Origin: Mucilaginibacter roseus | Lineage (GTDB): Bacteria > Bacteroidota > Bacteroidia > Sphingobacteriales > Sphingobacteriaceae | DNA length: 64,000 nt | Assembly (NCBI RefSeq): GCF_021215455.1 | Contig: NZ_JAJPWV010000001.1 | Coordinates: forward strand, 620,001-684,000 | Direction of reading: 5' to 3' | Shown here: piece by piece, positions 14,876-24,380 of the stretch | How positions within the stretch are numbered: position 1 is the first letter of the stretch | Layout of the letters: each line of letters opens with the position of its first letter | The notes under the pieces: generated by a model | Databases searched by the model: none | Seen by the model: the letters and a program-made list of their open reading frames with translations, nothing else | Told to the model about the DNA's origin: nothing | Position numbers and translations under genes: made by a program

Positions 14876-17800
14876 ATGAGGAAAAACTACTTTCTGTTTT
14901 TACGAAAGCTGTGCGCCACTTTGCTGTTGCTGTTTGTTGCCCTATTTGCTAAGGCGCAGCAGGTAACCATACAAGGGGTGGTACAGGATACCGTTGGCGG
15001 TATTCCCGGTGCAACCGTTATAGTTAAAGGCGGCGGCCAGGGCACTAACACCGACAACCTGGGCCGTTATAAGTTTAAAGCAGCTGCAAACGCTACCTTA
15101 ACTTACTCAGCCATAGGTTATAAGCCTAAGCAGGTGCTGCTTTCAAATTACAAGGCTGATGCAGCAGGCATTATTAAAATTGACGTATCGCTTGAGGTAA
15201 ATACTACCTCGCTCGAAGAAGTTGCCGTTACCGGTTTTGGTAACACGCAAAAAAAGGCCAGCCTGGTAAGTTCCATCACCACCGTAAGCGTTAAGGATTT
15301 AAAAACCCCTTCATCCAACCTTACCAACGCGCTCGCGGGTAGGGTAGCGGGTATAATCGCTTTTCAGGGCAGTGGTGAGCCGGGTTTAGGTACTGATAAC
15401 TCTACGTTCTACATCAGGGGCTTGTCAACGTTCGGTTCGGGTAAGCAAGATCCGCTGATCCTGATTGATGGTATCGAATCATCATCTACCGATATGGCCC
15501 GTCTACAACCCGATGACATCTCTGACTTTTCGGTATTGAAGGATGCCGCCGCCGCTTCTATTTACGGTGCGCGTGGTGCAAATGGCGTTGTACTCATCAA
15601 TACCAAAATGGGTAAGGATGCCGCACCGCAATTCAACTTCAGGGTCGAAAACCGCATGTCGCGCAATACACGTGATTACGAGTTTGCAGACAATATTACT
15701 TACATGAACATGAGTAATGAAGCCGTGCTGACCCGTAATCCAAACGGTGTTGAACCTTACTCTCAAAACAAAATAAACAGCACACGTGCCGGCGAAGACC
15801 CATATCTGTATCCAAATAATAACTGGATCCAAAAGCTGATTAAGGATTATACAATTAACCAGGGTTACAACTTAAACATCAGTGGTGGCTCTAATAGGGC
15901 AAGGTATTATATAGCCGGTACTTATAATAAAGATAACGGTATATTGAAGGTTGAGCCTATTAACGACTTCAATACCAATATCAGCCTGAAAAACTACTCT
16001 TTACGCTCAAACGTTGATTTTAATGTTAGCAAAAGCACCGTGCTGATTGTGCGTATGTATGGTCAGTTTGACGATTATCAGGGCCCGATAGGCGGGTTTA
16101 ATGAAAGCGGCGCCCGTATTTCAGGCGGTGAGCAAACCTTTCGTAATGCCCTTAATGCCAACCCGGTAATGTTTCCGGCGGTATACCCGGCATCCAAGCT
16201 TCCGTTTATTGAGCATCCGTTGTTTGGTTCGGCACAAACCCGTAATTCCGACCTGAGCCTGAGCTCAACCATGTATATTAACCCTTATGCCGAAATGGTT
16301 AAAGGTTACCAGGTTTACAAAACCTCGAACCTGCAACCTCAATTGGAGCTAAAGCAAAACCTGGATGGTATTACACCGGGGCTTACCGCGCGTGCAATGG
16401 GTTATTTACGCCGTGTATCATTCTACCGCGTAAACCGTAGTTATGTGCCTTTCTTTTATTCCGCTATCATCAACCCGCAGGATCAATCTTACTCGCTTCA
16501 GCCGCTTAATGATGGTTCGGCCAATTCTTTACAGCCGGTGGGCCGTGAGTTTCTGGATTTTAACCAAGATGCGAAGGAAATTGATTCACGTTTCTGGCTT
16601 GAGGGCGCAGTAAATTATAACCGTACATTTAAAAAGAAACACACAGTTAGCGGTATGTTGGTGTCATACATGTCCAGCTACGAGAATGCTAACGCCTCCA
16701 GCCTTATCCAATCGTTACCTGCGCGTAACGCGGGTGTGTCGGGCCGTTTCTCATATGGCTATGATGACCGTTACTTAGCCGAATTTAACTTTGGTTACAA
16801 CGGATCGGAGCGTTTTGACAGGCGTAACCGCTGGGGCTTCTTTCCTTCAATAGGTGTTGGTTATCGCATCTCGCAGGAGAAATTCTTTAAACCGCTGCGC
16901 GATATAGTAAGTAACCTGAAATTCCGCGCTACATACGGTTTGGTAGGTAACGATGCTATTGGTAACGTTAACGAGCGTTTCTTCTACATGTCAAACGTAA
17001 ACCTTAACGATGCCGGTTTTGGCGCTACGTTTGGCCGTAATGATGGTACCGCCGTTTATAACCGCAACGGCGTGTCTATTTCACGTTATGCTAATAGCAA
17101 TATAACCTGGGAGCGGTCAAAACAAATCAACCTAGGTATGGATTTAAGTATTGCTAATGCCTTTGACTTGATTGTTGATGCTTACAAGCAAGAGCGTTCA
17201 AACATTCTGCAACCTATATCAAATATTGACAACGCTGCAGGTTTAATGGCTGTTCCGTTCTCAAACTTCGGTAAGGTTAGCGCTAAGGGTGTCGATTTAT
17301 CGGGCAGTTACCGTGCAAACATTTCAAAGGATTTCTCGATCAACGCGCGTGGTACATTTACGTATGCCACTACCCGTATTGAGCGTATAGACGAGTTGCC
17401 ATATTCAAGCGATCTGGCTTACCTGTCGCGGAAGGGCTATTCCATTAACCAAACCTGGGGTTATGTTGCTGAGCGTTTGTTTGCTGATGATGAAGAGGTT
17501 GCTAACTCACCTGTTCAGTTTGGTAACACCAACCTGCGTGCGGGCGATATCAAATACCGCGACATCAACAAAGATGGTATAATTAACAGCGATGACCAGG
17601 TAGCCATTGGCTATCCAACACAACCGGAAATTATCTACGGCTTCGGTTCAAGCTTTTACTATAAAAATATCGATTTCAGCTTTTACTTCCAGGGTGCTTC
17701 GCGTTTCTCGTTTTTCATCAATTCAGCGCAAATACAGCCATTTTACCAAAGCGGCGGTTACCAAACCGGCTTGCTACAGGCTGTTGCTAATGATTACTGG

Positions 17801-18106
17801 TCAGAAACCAATCCTAACCTATATGCTTTCTGGCCTCGTTTGAGCACCTACCGTATTGATAACAATAACCAGCTATCGACCTGGTGGATGCGTAACGGCA
17901 GCTTTTTGAGGCTTAAGAATTTAGAGTTTGGTTATACTTTCAACAACCTTAAAAAAGTAAAAATGCAGCACGCCCGTCTTTATTTTTCTGCAACCAACCT
18001 GTTTATAGTAAGTGGTTTTAAAATGTGGGATGCGGAAATGAGGGGCAATGGCTTGGGTTATCCGCTACAATCACTTTATAACCTGGGTGTACAAGTTAGT
18101 TTTTAA
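14876..18106 (+). CDS. SusC/RagA family TonB-linked outer-membrane transporter
   Basis: A 1076-residue outer-membrane barrel that imports oligomers across the outer membrane with its SusD partner, powered by TonB. In order: a signal peptide (cleavage near AKAQQ), a carboxypeptidase-regulatory-like beta domain (about 30-115, VTIQGVVQD...ATVIVKG), the linker EVAVTGFGNTQKKASLVSS, a plug domain (about 125-240, NALAGRVAG and the PLILIDGIES strand), and the 22-strand barrel ending in GVQVSF with the terminal phenylalanine. SusD follows after 11 bp. The substrate is not evident; the linked surface lipoproteins point to a glycan or glycopeptide. Confidence 0.95.
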   Translation: MRKNYFLFLRKLCATLLLLFVALFAKAQQVTIQGVVQDTVGGIPGATVIVKGGGQGTNTDNLGRYKFKAAANATLTYSAIGYKPKQVLLSNYKADAAGIIKIDVSLEVNTTSLEEVAVTGFGNTQKKASLVSSITTVSVKDLKTPSSNLTNALAGRVAGIIAFQGSGEPGLGTDNSTFYIRGLSTFGSGKQDPLILIDGIESSSTDMARLQPDDISDFSVLKDAAAASIYGARGANGVVLINTKMGKDAAPQFNFRVENRMSRNTRDYEFADNITYMNMSNEAVLTRNPNGVEPYSQNKINSTRAGEDPYLYPNNNWIQKLIKDYTINQGYNLNISGGSNRARYYIAGTYNKDNGILKVEPINDFNTNISLKNYSLRSNVDFNVSKSTVLIVRMYGQFDDYQGPIGGFNESGARISGGEQTFRNALNANPVMFPAVYPASKLPFIEHPLFGSAQTRNSDLSLSSTMYINPYAEMVKGYQVYKTSNLQPQLELKQNLDGITPGLTARAMGYLRRVSFYRVNRSYVPFFYSAIINPQDQSYSLQPLNDGSANSLQPVGREFLDFNQDAKEIDSRFWLEGAVNYNRTFKKKHTVSGMLVSYMSSYENANASSLIQSLPARNAGVSGRFSYGYDDRYLAEFNFGYNGSERFDRRNRWGFFPSIGVGYRISQEKFFKPLRDIVSNLKFRATYGLVGNDAIGNVNERFFYMSNVNLNDAGFGATFGRNDGTAVYNRNGVSISRYANSNITWERSKQINLGMDLSIANAFDLIVDAYKQERSNILQPISNIDNAAGLMAVPFSNFGKVSAKGVDLSGSYRANISKDFSINARGTFTYATTRIERIDELPYSSDLAYLSRKGYSINQTWGYVAERLFADDEEVANSPVQFGNTNLRAGDIKYRDINKDGIINSDDQVAIGYPTQPEIIYGFGSSFYYKNIDFSFYFQGASRFSFFINSAQIQPFYQSGGYQTGLLQAVANDYWSETNPNLYAFWPRLSTYRIDNNNQLSTWWMRNGSFLRLKNLEFGYTFNNLKKVKMQHARLYFSATNLFIVSGFKMWDAEMRGNGLGYPLQSLYNLGVQVSF

Positions 18107-18117
18107 TAGCAATCAAC

Positions 18118-20136
18118 ATGAATACACAAAATAATATACATAACCCAAGCGCCGGCAAACCTATGTTTGGCTTTAGTAAGGTTATATACGGCAAAAAAAG
18201 CCGCCTGATAGCTGTGGCAGGATTGTTAGCTATAGCATCAGGTTTATCGGCCTGTAAAAAATATTTGGATATAGTGCCTGATAACGTTGCCGTTATTGAA
18301 AACGCATTCAAATTGCGTACCGAGGCCGAAAAATATCTGTTCACCTGTTACTCGTACCTGCCAAAAAATGGCGATGGCTGGTTTAACGCGGGCCTCATGA
18401 GCGGTGATGAAATGTGGTTGCCGCAAAGCGATCAGGCACATTGGCACCCGGCTTTTCGTATAGCCCAAGGCCAGCAAAACAAGGATAGGCCACTGTTTAA
18501 TGAGTGGGGCGGCGATTTAAAAGGCGGCGATGGCCGTTTTAATTACCTGGTAATGTTCAGGGGAATACGCCATTGCAATATTTTCCTTGAAAATATTAAG
18601 GATCAAACCAAAGTGCCTGACCTGAGCCTTTCTGAGCGCGAGAGGTGGATAGGCGAGGTGGAATTCCTGAAAGCTTATTACCATTACTACCTGTTGCGCA
18701 TGTATGGGCCGATACCTATTGTTGATAAAAACGTGCCTGAATCATCAGCTCCTGAAGATTTGTATTACAAGCGCATGCCGGTTGATGAGTGCGTAAATTA
18801 CATATCAGCATTGCTTGATGACGCCATTGCAAAACTTCCGCCGCGTATTGTTGACGAGAATAAAGAACTTGGCCGTACTACACAAGTTATCGCGCTGGCT
18901 GTTAAGGCAAAGTTGTGGTTAATGGCCGCAAGCCCGCTATTTAATGGTAACAGTGATTTCGCCGGTTTTCGCGATAAGGAGGGAATTGCATTGTTCAATC
19001 CTACAGTTGATCAAACTAAATGGGAAAAAGCACGCGACGCGGCCAAGGCGGCAATTGACGCAGCCGAAGCTAACGGTAACTCACTTTATACCTACCGTAA
19101 CGACGTGTTTAACCTGAGCAACGAAACGAAAACACAGTTAAATATTCGTAACGCCGTTACCGACAGGTGGGGAACCGAAGTAGTTTGGGGGTTATCAAAC
19201 AGCTATTTTGTAAATGAGGCGCTTTGTATGCCGCCACTGGTACGTGGTTCTAATACCGACCGTTTCCAGTTACAAGGTGTTTGGGCTGCGCCGATCAAGA
19301 TTGCTAAGATGTTTTACAGCAAGAACGGCGTGCCTATTGATGAAGACAAAACCCTCGATTTCACTAATTACATGCAAACCCGTGCTGCCGTTACTTCTGA
19401 ACAATTTTATATTGAACCGAACTTTGTAACAGCACGCCTAAACTATGACCGCGAACCACGCTTTTATGCTGATTTAGGTTTTGATGGCGGCCGCTGGTAC
19501 ATGAAGGATGGAACAACTACAGGTAGTGACGTTAACGGAATGTACGTACAGATGAAGAACGCGCAAACCGCCGGTTTTGGTCACTTTACCAACTGGAACG
19601 AAACGGGTTACTTTATTAAAAAGCTGGTTCACTGGGAATCAACCACTAACAGTAACAACGCGCCTACCTGGAAAAGCTATCCATGGCCCGAGATAAGGCT
19701 GGCAGATTTATACCTGATGTATGCGGAAGCCCTTAATGAGGTTGAGCCTGCATCGCCAATGGCTATATCCTATTTGGACAGGATAAGGACACGTGCCGGT
19801 TTAAAAGGTGTGGTTGAATCGTGGAGCAACTTTTCACGTAACCCGGGTAAATATGGCAGTCAGGACGGCCTGCGTTCCATTATCCATCGTGAGCGATTGA
19901 TAGAGCTTGCCTTTGAAGGTCAGCGCTTCTGGGATCTGCGCCGCTGGAAACAATCCGGAGAGGAGCTTAACAAGGATATCACCGGTTTCAGCATATTAGG
20001 TAAAACTACCGAAGCTTATAATATTGAGCGCACTATCTTCAACCAAACTTTCATCGCTCCGCGCGATTACTTTTGGCCAATAGGTAATTACGAAACCAGG
20101 CGCAACCCTAAGCTTGTTGAAAATCCGGGATGGTAA
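18118..20136 (+). CDS. RagB/SusD family nutrient-binding outer-membrane lipoprotein
   Basis: A 672-residue surface lipoprotein that caps the SusC barrel and binds substrate. The lipobox is at LSACKKYLDIVPDN (about residue 46), preceded by an unusually long N-region of about 30 residues; an in-frame ATG at 18166 would shorten it. The helical TPR-like core and the conserved C-terminal segment (HRERLIELAFEGQRFWDLRRW, then the APRDYFWPI stretch) are present. It is at the upper end of SusD lengths. It is co-transcribed with SusC upstream and two lipoproteins downstream. Confidence 0.95.
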   Translation: MNTQNNIHNPSAGKPMFGFSKVIYGKKSRLIAVAGLLAIASGLSACKKYLDIVPDNVAVIENAFKLRTEAEKYLFTCYSYLPKNGDGWFNAGLMSGDEMWLPQSDQAHWHPAFRIAQGQQNKDRPLFNEWGGDLKGGDGRFNYLVMFRGIRHCNIFLENIKDQTKVPDLSLSERERWIGEVEFLKAYYHYYLLRMYGPIPIVDKNVPESSAPEDLYYKRMPVDECVNYISALLDDAIAKLPPRIVDENKELGRTTQVIALAVKAKLWLMAASPLFNGNSDFAGFRDKEGIALFNPTVDQTKWEKARDAAKAAIDAAEANGNSLYTYRNDVFNLSNETKTQLNIRNAVTDRWGTEVVWGLSNSYFVNEALCMPPLVRGSNTDRFQLQGVWAAPIKIAKMFYSKNGVPIDEDKTLDFTNYMQTRAAVTSEQFYIEPNFVTARLNYDREPRFYADLGFDGGRWYMKDGTTTGSDVNGMYVQMKNAQTAGFGHFTNWNETGYFIKKLVHWESTTNSNNAPTWKSYPWPEIRLADLYLMYAEALNEVEPASPMAISYLDRIRTRAGLKGVVESWSNFSRNPGKYGSQDGLRSIIHRERLIELAFEGQRFWDLRRWKQSGEELNKDITGFSILGKTTEAYNIERTIFNQTFIAPRDYFWPIGNYETRRNPKLVENPGW

Positions 20137-20160
20137 TTATAAACTTAAAATAGTTGTAAT

Positions 20161-21366
20161 ATGAAATTGATAAAATTAATCCGTTATATCCCCGTCTTGG
20201 CGGTGCTGTTGTGGCTGTCATCATGCAAAGAGGATATGGACTATAAAACCCCAGCAGGTGGCGACGGGTCGGTACCGCAGGTGGTTAGTAACGTAAGTGT
20301 GGAGAACCTGGCCGGCAAGGCCCGCATTACTTACAAATTGCCTAACGACAAAAATTTGTTGTATGTAAAGGCGGTCTACAAAAACTCCGCCGGTGCAATG
20401 GCCGAAACTAAATCATCGTATTATAAGGATACGCTAACGGTTGAAGGCTTTGCAGATACGTTGGAGCATGAAATAAGCCTATACTCAGTTAGCCGCAGCG
20501 AGGTGCTTTCATCGCCGGTGGTAATAAAGGTAAGGCCGCTTGAGGCGCCATTTAAAAAGGTTTTCAAGAGTATTGAAGTTATCAATGCTTTTGGTGGTTA
20601 CAACCTTACAGCCTTAAACCCTACGCGCGATAATGTGGCCATAATAGTGATGAAGCGTAATGCGTTCAACCAATTCGAGGTAGATAACTTTAAGAGTATT
20701 TATACTCGTACGGATGATATCATATCCAAAATACGCGGGCTTGATACCACAAATCATGAATACGCGGTTTACGTTAAAGACAAATGGGGTAACAGTTCAG
20801 ACACGCTGGTGGTAAACGTTAAACCTATTTATGAGGCCAAACTCGATCCTTCAAAATTCAGGGGATTTGTATTACCGGGCGATGCGCCGCAGGTAACCAA
20901 CGGCGCCCGCCTGGAGTATGCCTGGGATGGCCAATTAGGCTGGCCTTGGGTTAGCTTTACCGCCCAGGTAACCGGTGGTACGAATCCGCATATGATTACT
21001 TTTGACACCGGTGTAACTGCCAAAATTAGCCGTATCTGGATCAGGCCTTTCCCTGAGGGTACAAGGTTCTATTACCTGTCAACCATGCGCCGATTTGAAA
21101 TTTATGGCTCAACCAATCCATCACTGAATGGCGCGCTTGATGGCAGCTGGACGTTAATGGGGACTTACGAGGTTAAAAAGCCTTCAGGTTTACCTTATGG
21201 TACTGATAATGCCGAAGATCAGGCTACGGCGGCCGCCGGCTTTAGCTGGGAGGTTGACCTGAATGCGCCAAAAGTTCGCTACATACGCATCCGTTGCCTC
21301 GAAAACTGGGCAGGCGGTACCGCGCAAAGTATAAACGAGCTCGAGGTTTATGGTTCAACGCTTTAA
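20161..21366 (+). CDS. Surface lipoprotein, DUF4959/DUF5126/DUF5000 type
   Basis: A 401-residue lipoprotein with lipobox LWLSSCKED. The N-terminal part (about 40-130) matches the fibronectin-like DUF4959, the middle (about 140-230) resembles DUF5126, and the C-terminal discoidin-like part (about 245-400, with RYIRIRCLENWAGG and INELEVYG) is DUF5000. The C-terminal fold resembles F5/8-type carbohydrate-binding modules. Such proteins are common third genes of SusC/SusD operons and probably bind substrate at the cell surface. Domain names are from recognition, not a search. It follows SusD after 24 bp. Confidence 0.85.
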   Translation: MKLIKLIRYIPVLAVLLWLSSCKEDMDYKTPAGGDGSVPQVVSNVSVENLAGKARITYKLPNDKNLLYVKAVYKNSAGAMAETKSSYYKDTLTVEGFADTLEHEISLYSVSRSEVLSSPVVIKVRPLEAPFKKVFKSIEVINAFGGYNLTALNPTRDNVAIIVMKRNAFNQFEVDNFKSIYTRTDDIISKIRGLDTTNHEYAVYVKDKWGNSSDTLVVNVKPIYEAKLDPSKFRGFVLPGDAPQVTNGARLEYAWDGQLGWPWVSFTAQVTGGTNPHMITFDTGVTAKISRIWIRPFPEGTRFYYLSTMRRFEIYGSTNPSLNGALDGSWTLMGTYEVKKPSGLPYGTDNAEDQATAAAGFSWEVDLNAPKVRYIRIRCLENWAGGTAQSINELEVYGSTL

Positions 21367-21379
21367 CTTTTAACGATCA

Positions 21380-22612
21380 ATGGTTATGAAACATAAATTT
21401 CAACATAAAATAAAGGCGTTATTAGCGGTTGCCGCGGTTTGTACGCTTACATACTCATGCTCAAAGTGGGATGAGTTTAAGAAATATAAAGAGGGCGGCG
21501 AAATCATTTACACCGGTAAGTTAGATTCGGTTAAATTCCTTTCGGGCAACCAACGGATCAGGCTGAAAGCCATGCTGAAGGCCGACCCAAAGTTAAACAA
21601 GGTTAAAGTACTATGGAACGGCGGTAAAGACTCCGTTGTGTACGATGTTGATATGCAAAGCGAGCCACGTGAGTTTATCCGTACTTTCCCGATGGAAGAG
21701 GGGATAAAAAACTTTGTTATCTATACGTATGATGCTGCCGGAAACCAATCAGTAGCGGTTAACGCGGTAGGGCAGGTTTACGGCCCCCGTTACCAAAACG
21801 GCTTAAATAACCGTGTGGTTAGCGCGGCGGCTACTTTGGTGGATACTACTAAGATTGATTGGTTGCCCATTGATCTTTCGGCCGGTCCGATTGCTACAGA
21901 GGTTACCTATCTTTCAAAAACCGGTATCAAAAAAGTAATTACACCGATAGCACTGGATCGAACCGTAATAGGTGACCTTGATGCAAGCGCATCAACGATA
22001 AGCTACCGTACGCTGTTTAAGCCTCAGCCTACAAGTATTGATACCTTTTATACCGAACCTGTAGAAGTGAAAGTTACTAAGGAGTATTTACGTAACACTA
22101 AGATTCCGTTTGAAACTGTGCTGAATAGCGACAGGTGGGCTATACCTAAGTATTGGAAAACCAACGCGGCGGTGCTTAATTTCACCAATGGTGCTGGTAC
22201 CAAATTTGGTGGTGTCGACTTTTGGTTTGGCGGTCCTCAGTTAGCTATGGAAGCCGGTTGGTCATCAGATAATATGGTAACCATCACCAACGGAAAAATT
22301 TACCAGACAGCGGAACTACCTGCCGGTAATTATACCCTCGAAATGGATATACCTGATTGTACCCAGAACGGTAACTTCTATACAGTTGCGGCCGAAGGCA
22401 CAATTATACCGGATATCGAGAATTTATCGTCAGCCATCAGCTACGCTAAAACAAGTACTACGGGTACGCACAAAATTAGCTTTAAGCTTACCTCAACAAA
22501 AACTGTATCAATGGGTTTTGTAGGCACGCTGCAAAATAAAGGCTGCTGCGACGGTACTTTCTGGCGTATAAGCGCAGTAAGGCTTAAACAAACGCCTTTA
22601 GAAGGTAATTAA
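21380..22612 (+). CDS. Surface lipoprotein, DUF4998 and DUF5013 type
   Basis: A 410-residue lipoprotein with lipobox TYSCSKWDEF. The N-terminal half matches DUF4998 (IYTGKLDSVKFLSGNQRIRL and VLWNGGKDSVVYDV). The C-terminal part (about 240-405, beginning NSDRWAIPKYW) resembles the DUF5013 jelly-roll domain found in carbohydrate-binding proteins. The ATG at 21386 is an equally plausible start. It is the last gene of the SusC/SusD operon, with a strong terminator 20 bp downstream. It is likely a surface glycan-binding protein; the ligand is unknown. Confidence 0.83.
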   Translation: MVMKHKFQHKIKALLAVAAVCTLTYSCSKWDEFKKYKEGGEIIYTGKLDSVKFLSGNQRIRLKAMLKADPKLNKVKVLWNGGKDSVVYDVDMQSEPREFIRTFPMEEGIKNFVIYTYDAAGNQSVAVNAVGQVYGPRYQNGLNNRVVSAAATLVDTTKIDWLPIDLSAGPIATEVTYLSKTGIKKVITPIALDRTVIGDLDASASTISYRTLFKPQPTSIDTFYTEPVEVKVTKEYLRNTKIPFETVLNSDRWAIPKYWKTNAAVLNFTNGAGTKFGGVDFWFGGPQLAMEAGWSSDNMVTITNGKIYQTAELPAGNYTLEMDIPDCTQNGNFYTVAAEGTIIPDIENLSSAISYAKTSTTGTHKISFKLTSTKTVSMGFVGTLQNKGCCDGTFWRISAVRLKQTPLEGN

Positions 22613-22631
22613 TTAATACCCCCCTATTAGC

Positions 22632-22673
22632 AAGAGCTGCCTGGCACATGCCTGGCAGCTCTTTTGTTTTTTT
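22632..22673 (+). terminator. Terminator of the SusC/SusD operon
   Basis: A 10-bp perfect stem (AAGAGCTGCC at 22632-22641 with GGCAGCTCTT at 22654-22663) is followed by TTGTTTTTTT. Confidence 0.85.
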
Positions 22674-22693
22674 AGGAGATACTGTTTATCAAA

Positions 22694-23035
22694 TTAATCC
22701 TGACCGGGAAGTGGCTTTTTCTCATTCAGTTTTTTGCGGATAGTGTAAGCACCATATATAAACATAAGCGCAATAAATACATAAACCCATTTAGGGATGT
22801 TACGCCCCGCAAAAATGATGTAAACATAAGGTATGCTGAATGCCATGGCTGAAATCAAAATAGGAACCAGTACTGACGCTTTACGGCGCGCACGGTTGGC
22901 CGTCCATACCAAACTGCCTATGAATGTTGGCTTGCTGATAAAATAAAGAATGCCGAGCGTTAACGGGTCAACGTCATACTCGTCTCCCAAGGCGGTGAGC
23001 CAATCGCTAAACGAGTTAATGTATTCTTCCATCAA
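22694..23035 (-). CDS. Small inner-membrane protein of unknown function
   Basis: A 113-residue protein with an acidic cytosolic start (about residues 1-25), a hydrophobic helix around 26-45, two further helices (about 52-72 and 80-97) and a charged tail. The RRK motif between the first two helices suggests cytosolic orientation there. I recognise no family. It converges on the SusC operon terminator and lies downstream of tRNA-Gly on the same strand, separated by the tRNA terminator. Confidence 0.7.
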   Translation of the reverse strand: MMEEYINSFSDWLTALGDEYDVDPLTLGILYFISKPTFIGSLVWTANRARRKASVLVPILISAMAFSIPYVYIIFAGRNIPKWVYVFIALMFIYGAYTIRKKLNEKKPLPGQD

Positions 23036-23141
23036 TGCAATTTTAAACGAATTATTGGAAATACGATTGTTTACATTAAAAAATGTTGATGAATTATACT
23101 TGATTTAAGCTTAGGCGCTTATTAAATGAGGTGAAATAAAA

Positions 23142-23172
23142 AAATCCCTTCTCTGATTACAGGAGGGATTTT
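23142..23172 (-). terminator. Terminator of tRNA-Gly
   Basis: On the minus strand, AAATCCCTCCT pairs with AGAAGGGATTT (one G-U), followed by a T-run. It begins 5 bases after the tRNA's CCA end. Confidence 0.75.
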
Positions 23173-23176
23173 AATT

Positions 23177-23252
<76 letters not shown>

Positions 23253-23516
23253 GCTGGCATTATGCCTGCAAAGGTATAAATTCAAGCCTATTTATAAAAT
23301 CAATTTTTTAATATATGGCTTACAATATTATAATAAGTTGATTTTTAGCCAGAAAAAATGTCGCTCAATTTCACTTTGGCCAATGTAAAAGAAAATCATT
23401 AATAAAAGTGGACAACGCTACATCGCATAAAAATAAAACAATGTTTTTAAGTGAGGGTTAATATTATGTGCTAAATGCCTAAAATCCAGTTATAACCATT
23501 TATAAAACCTATCGAT

Positions 23517-24230
23517 ATGATTATTATCAGTAATCTTAAATTAAACAGTAAAAAGTGTTTAGTTCTTTTTACTATGATGATTTCTATAGCAGCTTGTAAG
23601 AATGATAATGATAATAATCCTGAACCGTCTGTAGAGAGCGTAACCATTGACGGCACAAGCTATCCAACGGTAAAAATTGGGAAACAGCAATGGATCAGTA
23701 TAAATTACAGCGGCAAGGGCGGCGTATTTTACAACGGCGATAGGGATGTTAAATACGGCAAGCTTTACACACGTAAAGAGGCGCAAGCCATAAAGCTGCA
23801 GGATGGCTGGCGGTTGCCCACCAGATCTGACTTTGTAAAATTGGCTTCAAATTTCCCGAATATCAGTGCGGATGGATATGTAAATCTTAAACCGGAAGGT
23901 GTACTTAAGCTGGCATCATCATCAGGCTGGCGCGATAAAAGCGGCGATAATTCGTCCGGCTTTAATGCCCTTCCGGCAGGTATTTGTAAAGTGGAGGCCG
24001 ACGGTGATAATGATTACAGCTATCGCGGAATTGCAACCCAGTTTATATCATCCACTACTGAAACGTTTAACGATAATGGCGCAACGCGTGCCAGAACAAC
24101 AACATTTTTCCTACAGATAGCGAATAGCTCATCACAGCCACCTACCACAGAAACTGCCGGCGGCGTTGTAGATGTAATAAGGGCGGATGATTACAGGTTT
24201 AGTGTGAGGTTTTTAAGAGATATAGACTAA
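23517..24230 (+). CDS. FISUMP-domain lipoprotein
   Basis: A 237-residue predicted lipoprotein (lipobox SIAACKNDN near residue 27). The mature part follows the pattern of the Fibrobacter succinogenes major paralogous domain: IDGTSYPTVKIGKQQWIS, YGKLYTRKEA, GWRLPTRSDF, FNALPAG and a terminal SVRFLRD. These cell-surface proteins of Bacteroidota have no proven function, and some resemble C-type-lectin-like folds. The gene stands alone between the two tRNAs, and a bidirectional hairpin follows it. Confidence 0.85.
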   Translation: MIIISNLKLNSKKCLVLFTMMISIAACKNDNDNNPEPSVESVTIDGTSYPTVKIGKQQWISINYSGKGGVFYNGDRDVKYGKLYTRKEAQAIKLQDGWRLPTRSDFVKLASNFPNISADGYVNLKPEGVLKLASSSGWRDKSGDNSSGFNALPAGICKVEADGDNDYSYRGIATQFISSTTETFNDNGATRARTTTFFLQIANSSSQPPTTETAGGVVDVIRADDYRFSVRFLRDID

Positions 24231-24245
24231 TAACACATTGTTAAT

Positions 24246-24281
24246 AAAAAAGGGTTGCTCCTGTTGGAAGCAACCCTTTTT
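24246..24281. terminator. Bidirectional terminator between the FISUMP gene and tRNA-Leu
   Basis: AAAAAAGGGTTGCTCC pairs with GGAAGCAACCCTTTTT around a TGTT loop, with one bulged A. The T-runs on both strands can end the plus-strand lipoprotein transcript and the minus-strand tRNA-Leu transcript. Confidence 0.8.
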
Positions 24282-24283
24282 AG

Positions 24284-24367
24284 TACCCAGAGCCGGGGTC
24301 GAACCGGCACGGCCTTGCAGCCATTGGTGTTTGAGACCAACGCGTCTACCGATTCCGCCATCTGGGC
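24284..24367 (-). tRNA. tRNA-Leu(CAA)
   Basis: The reverse complement gives acceptor GCCCAGA with TCTGGGT (terminal G-U), a class II long variable arm, anticodon stem TTGGT/ACCAA with loop CTCAAAC (anticodon CAA), T-arm GGTTCGACCCC and discriminator A. CCA is not encoded, unlike tRNA-Gly nearby. Confidence 0.95.
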
Positions 24368-24380
24368 AACTGTTGTTCTT

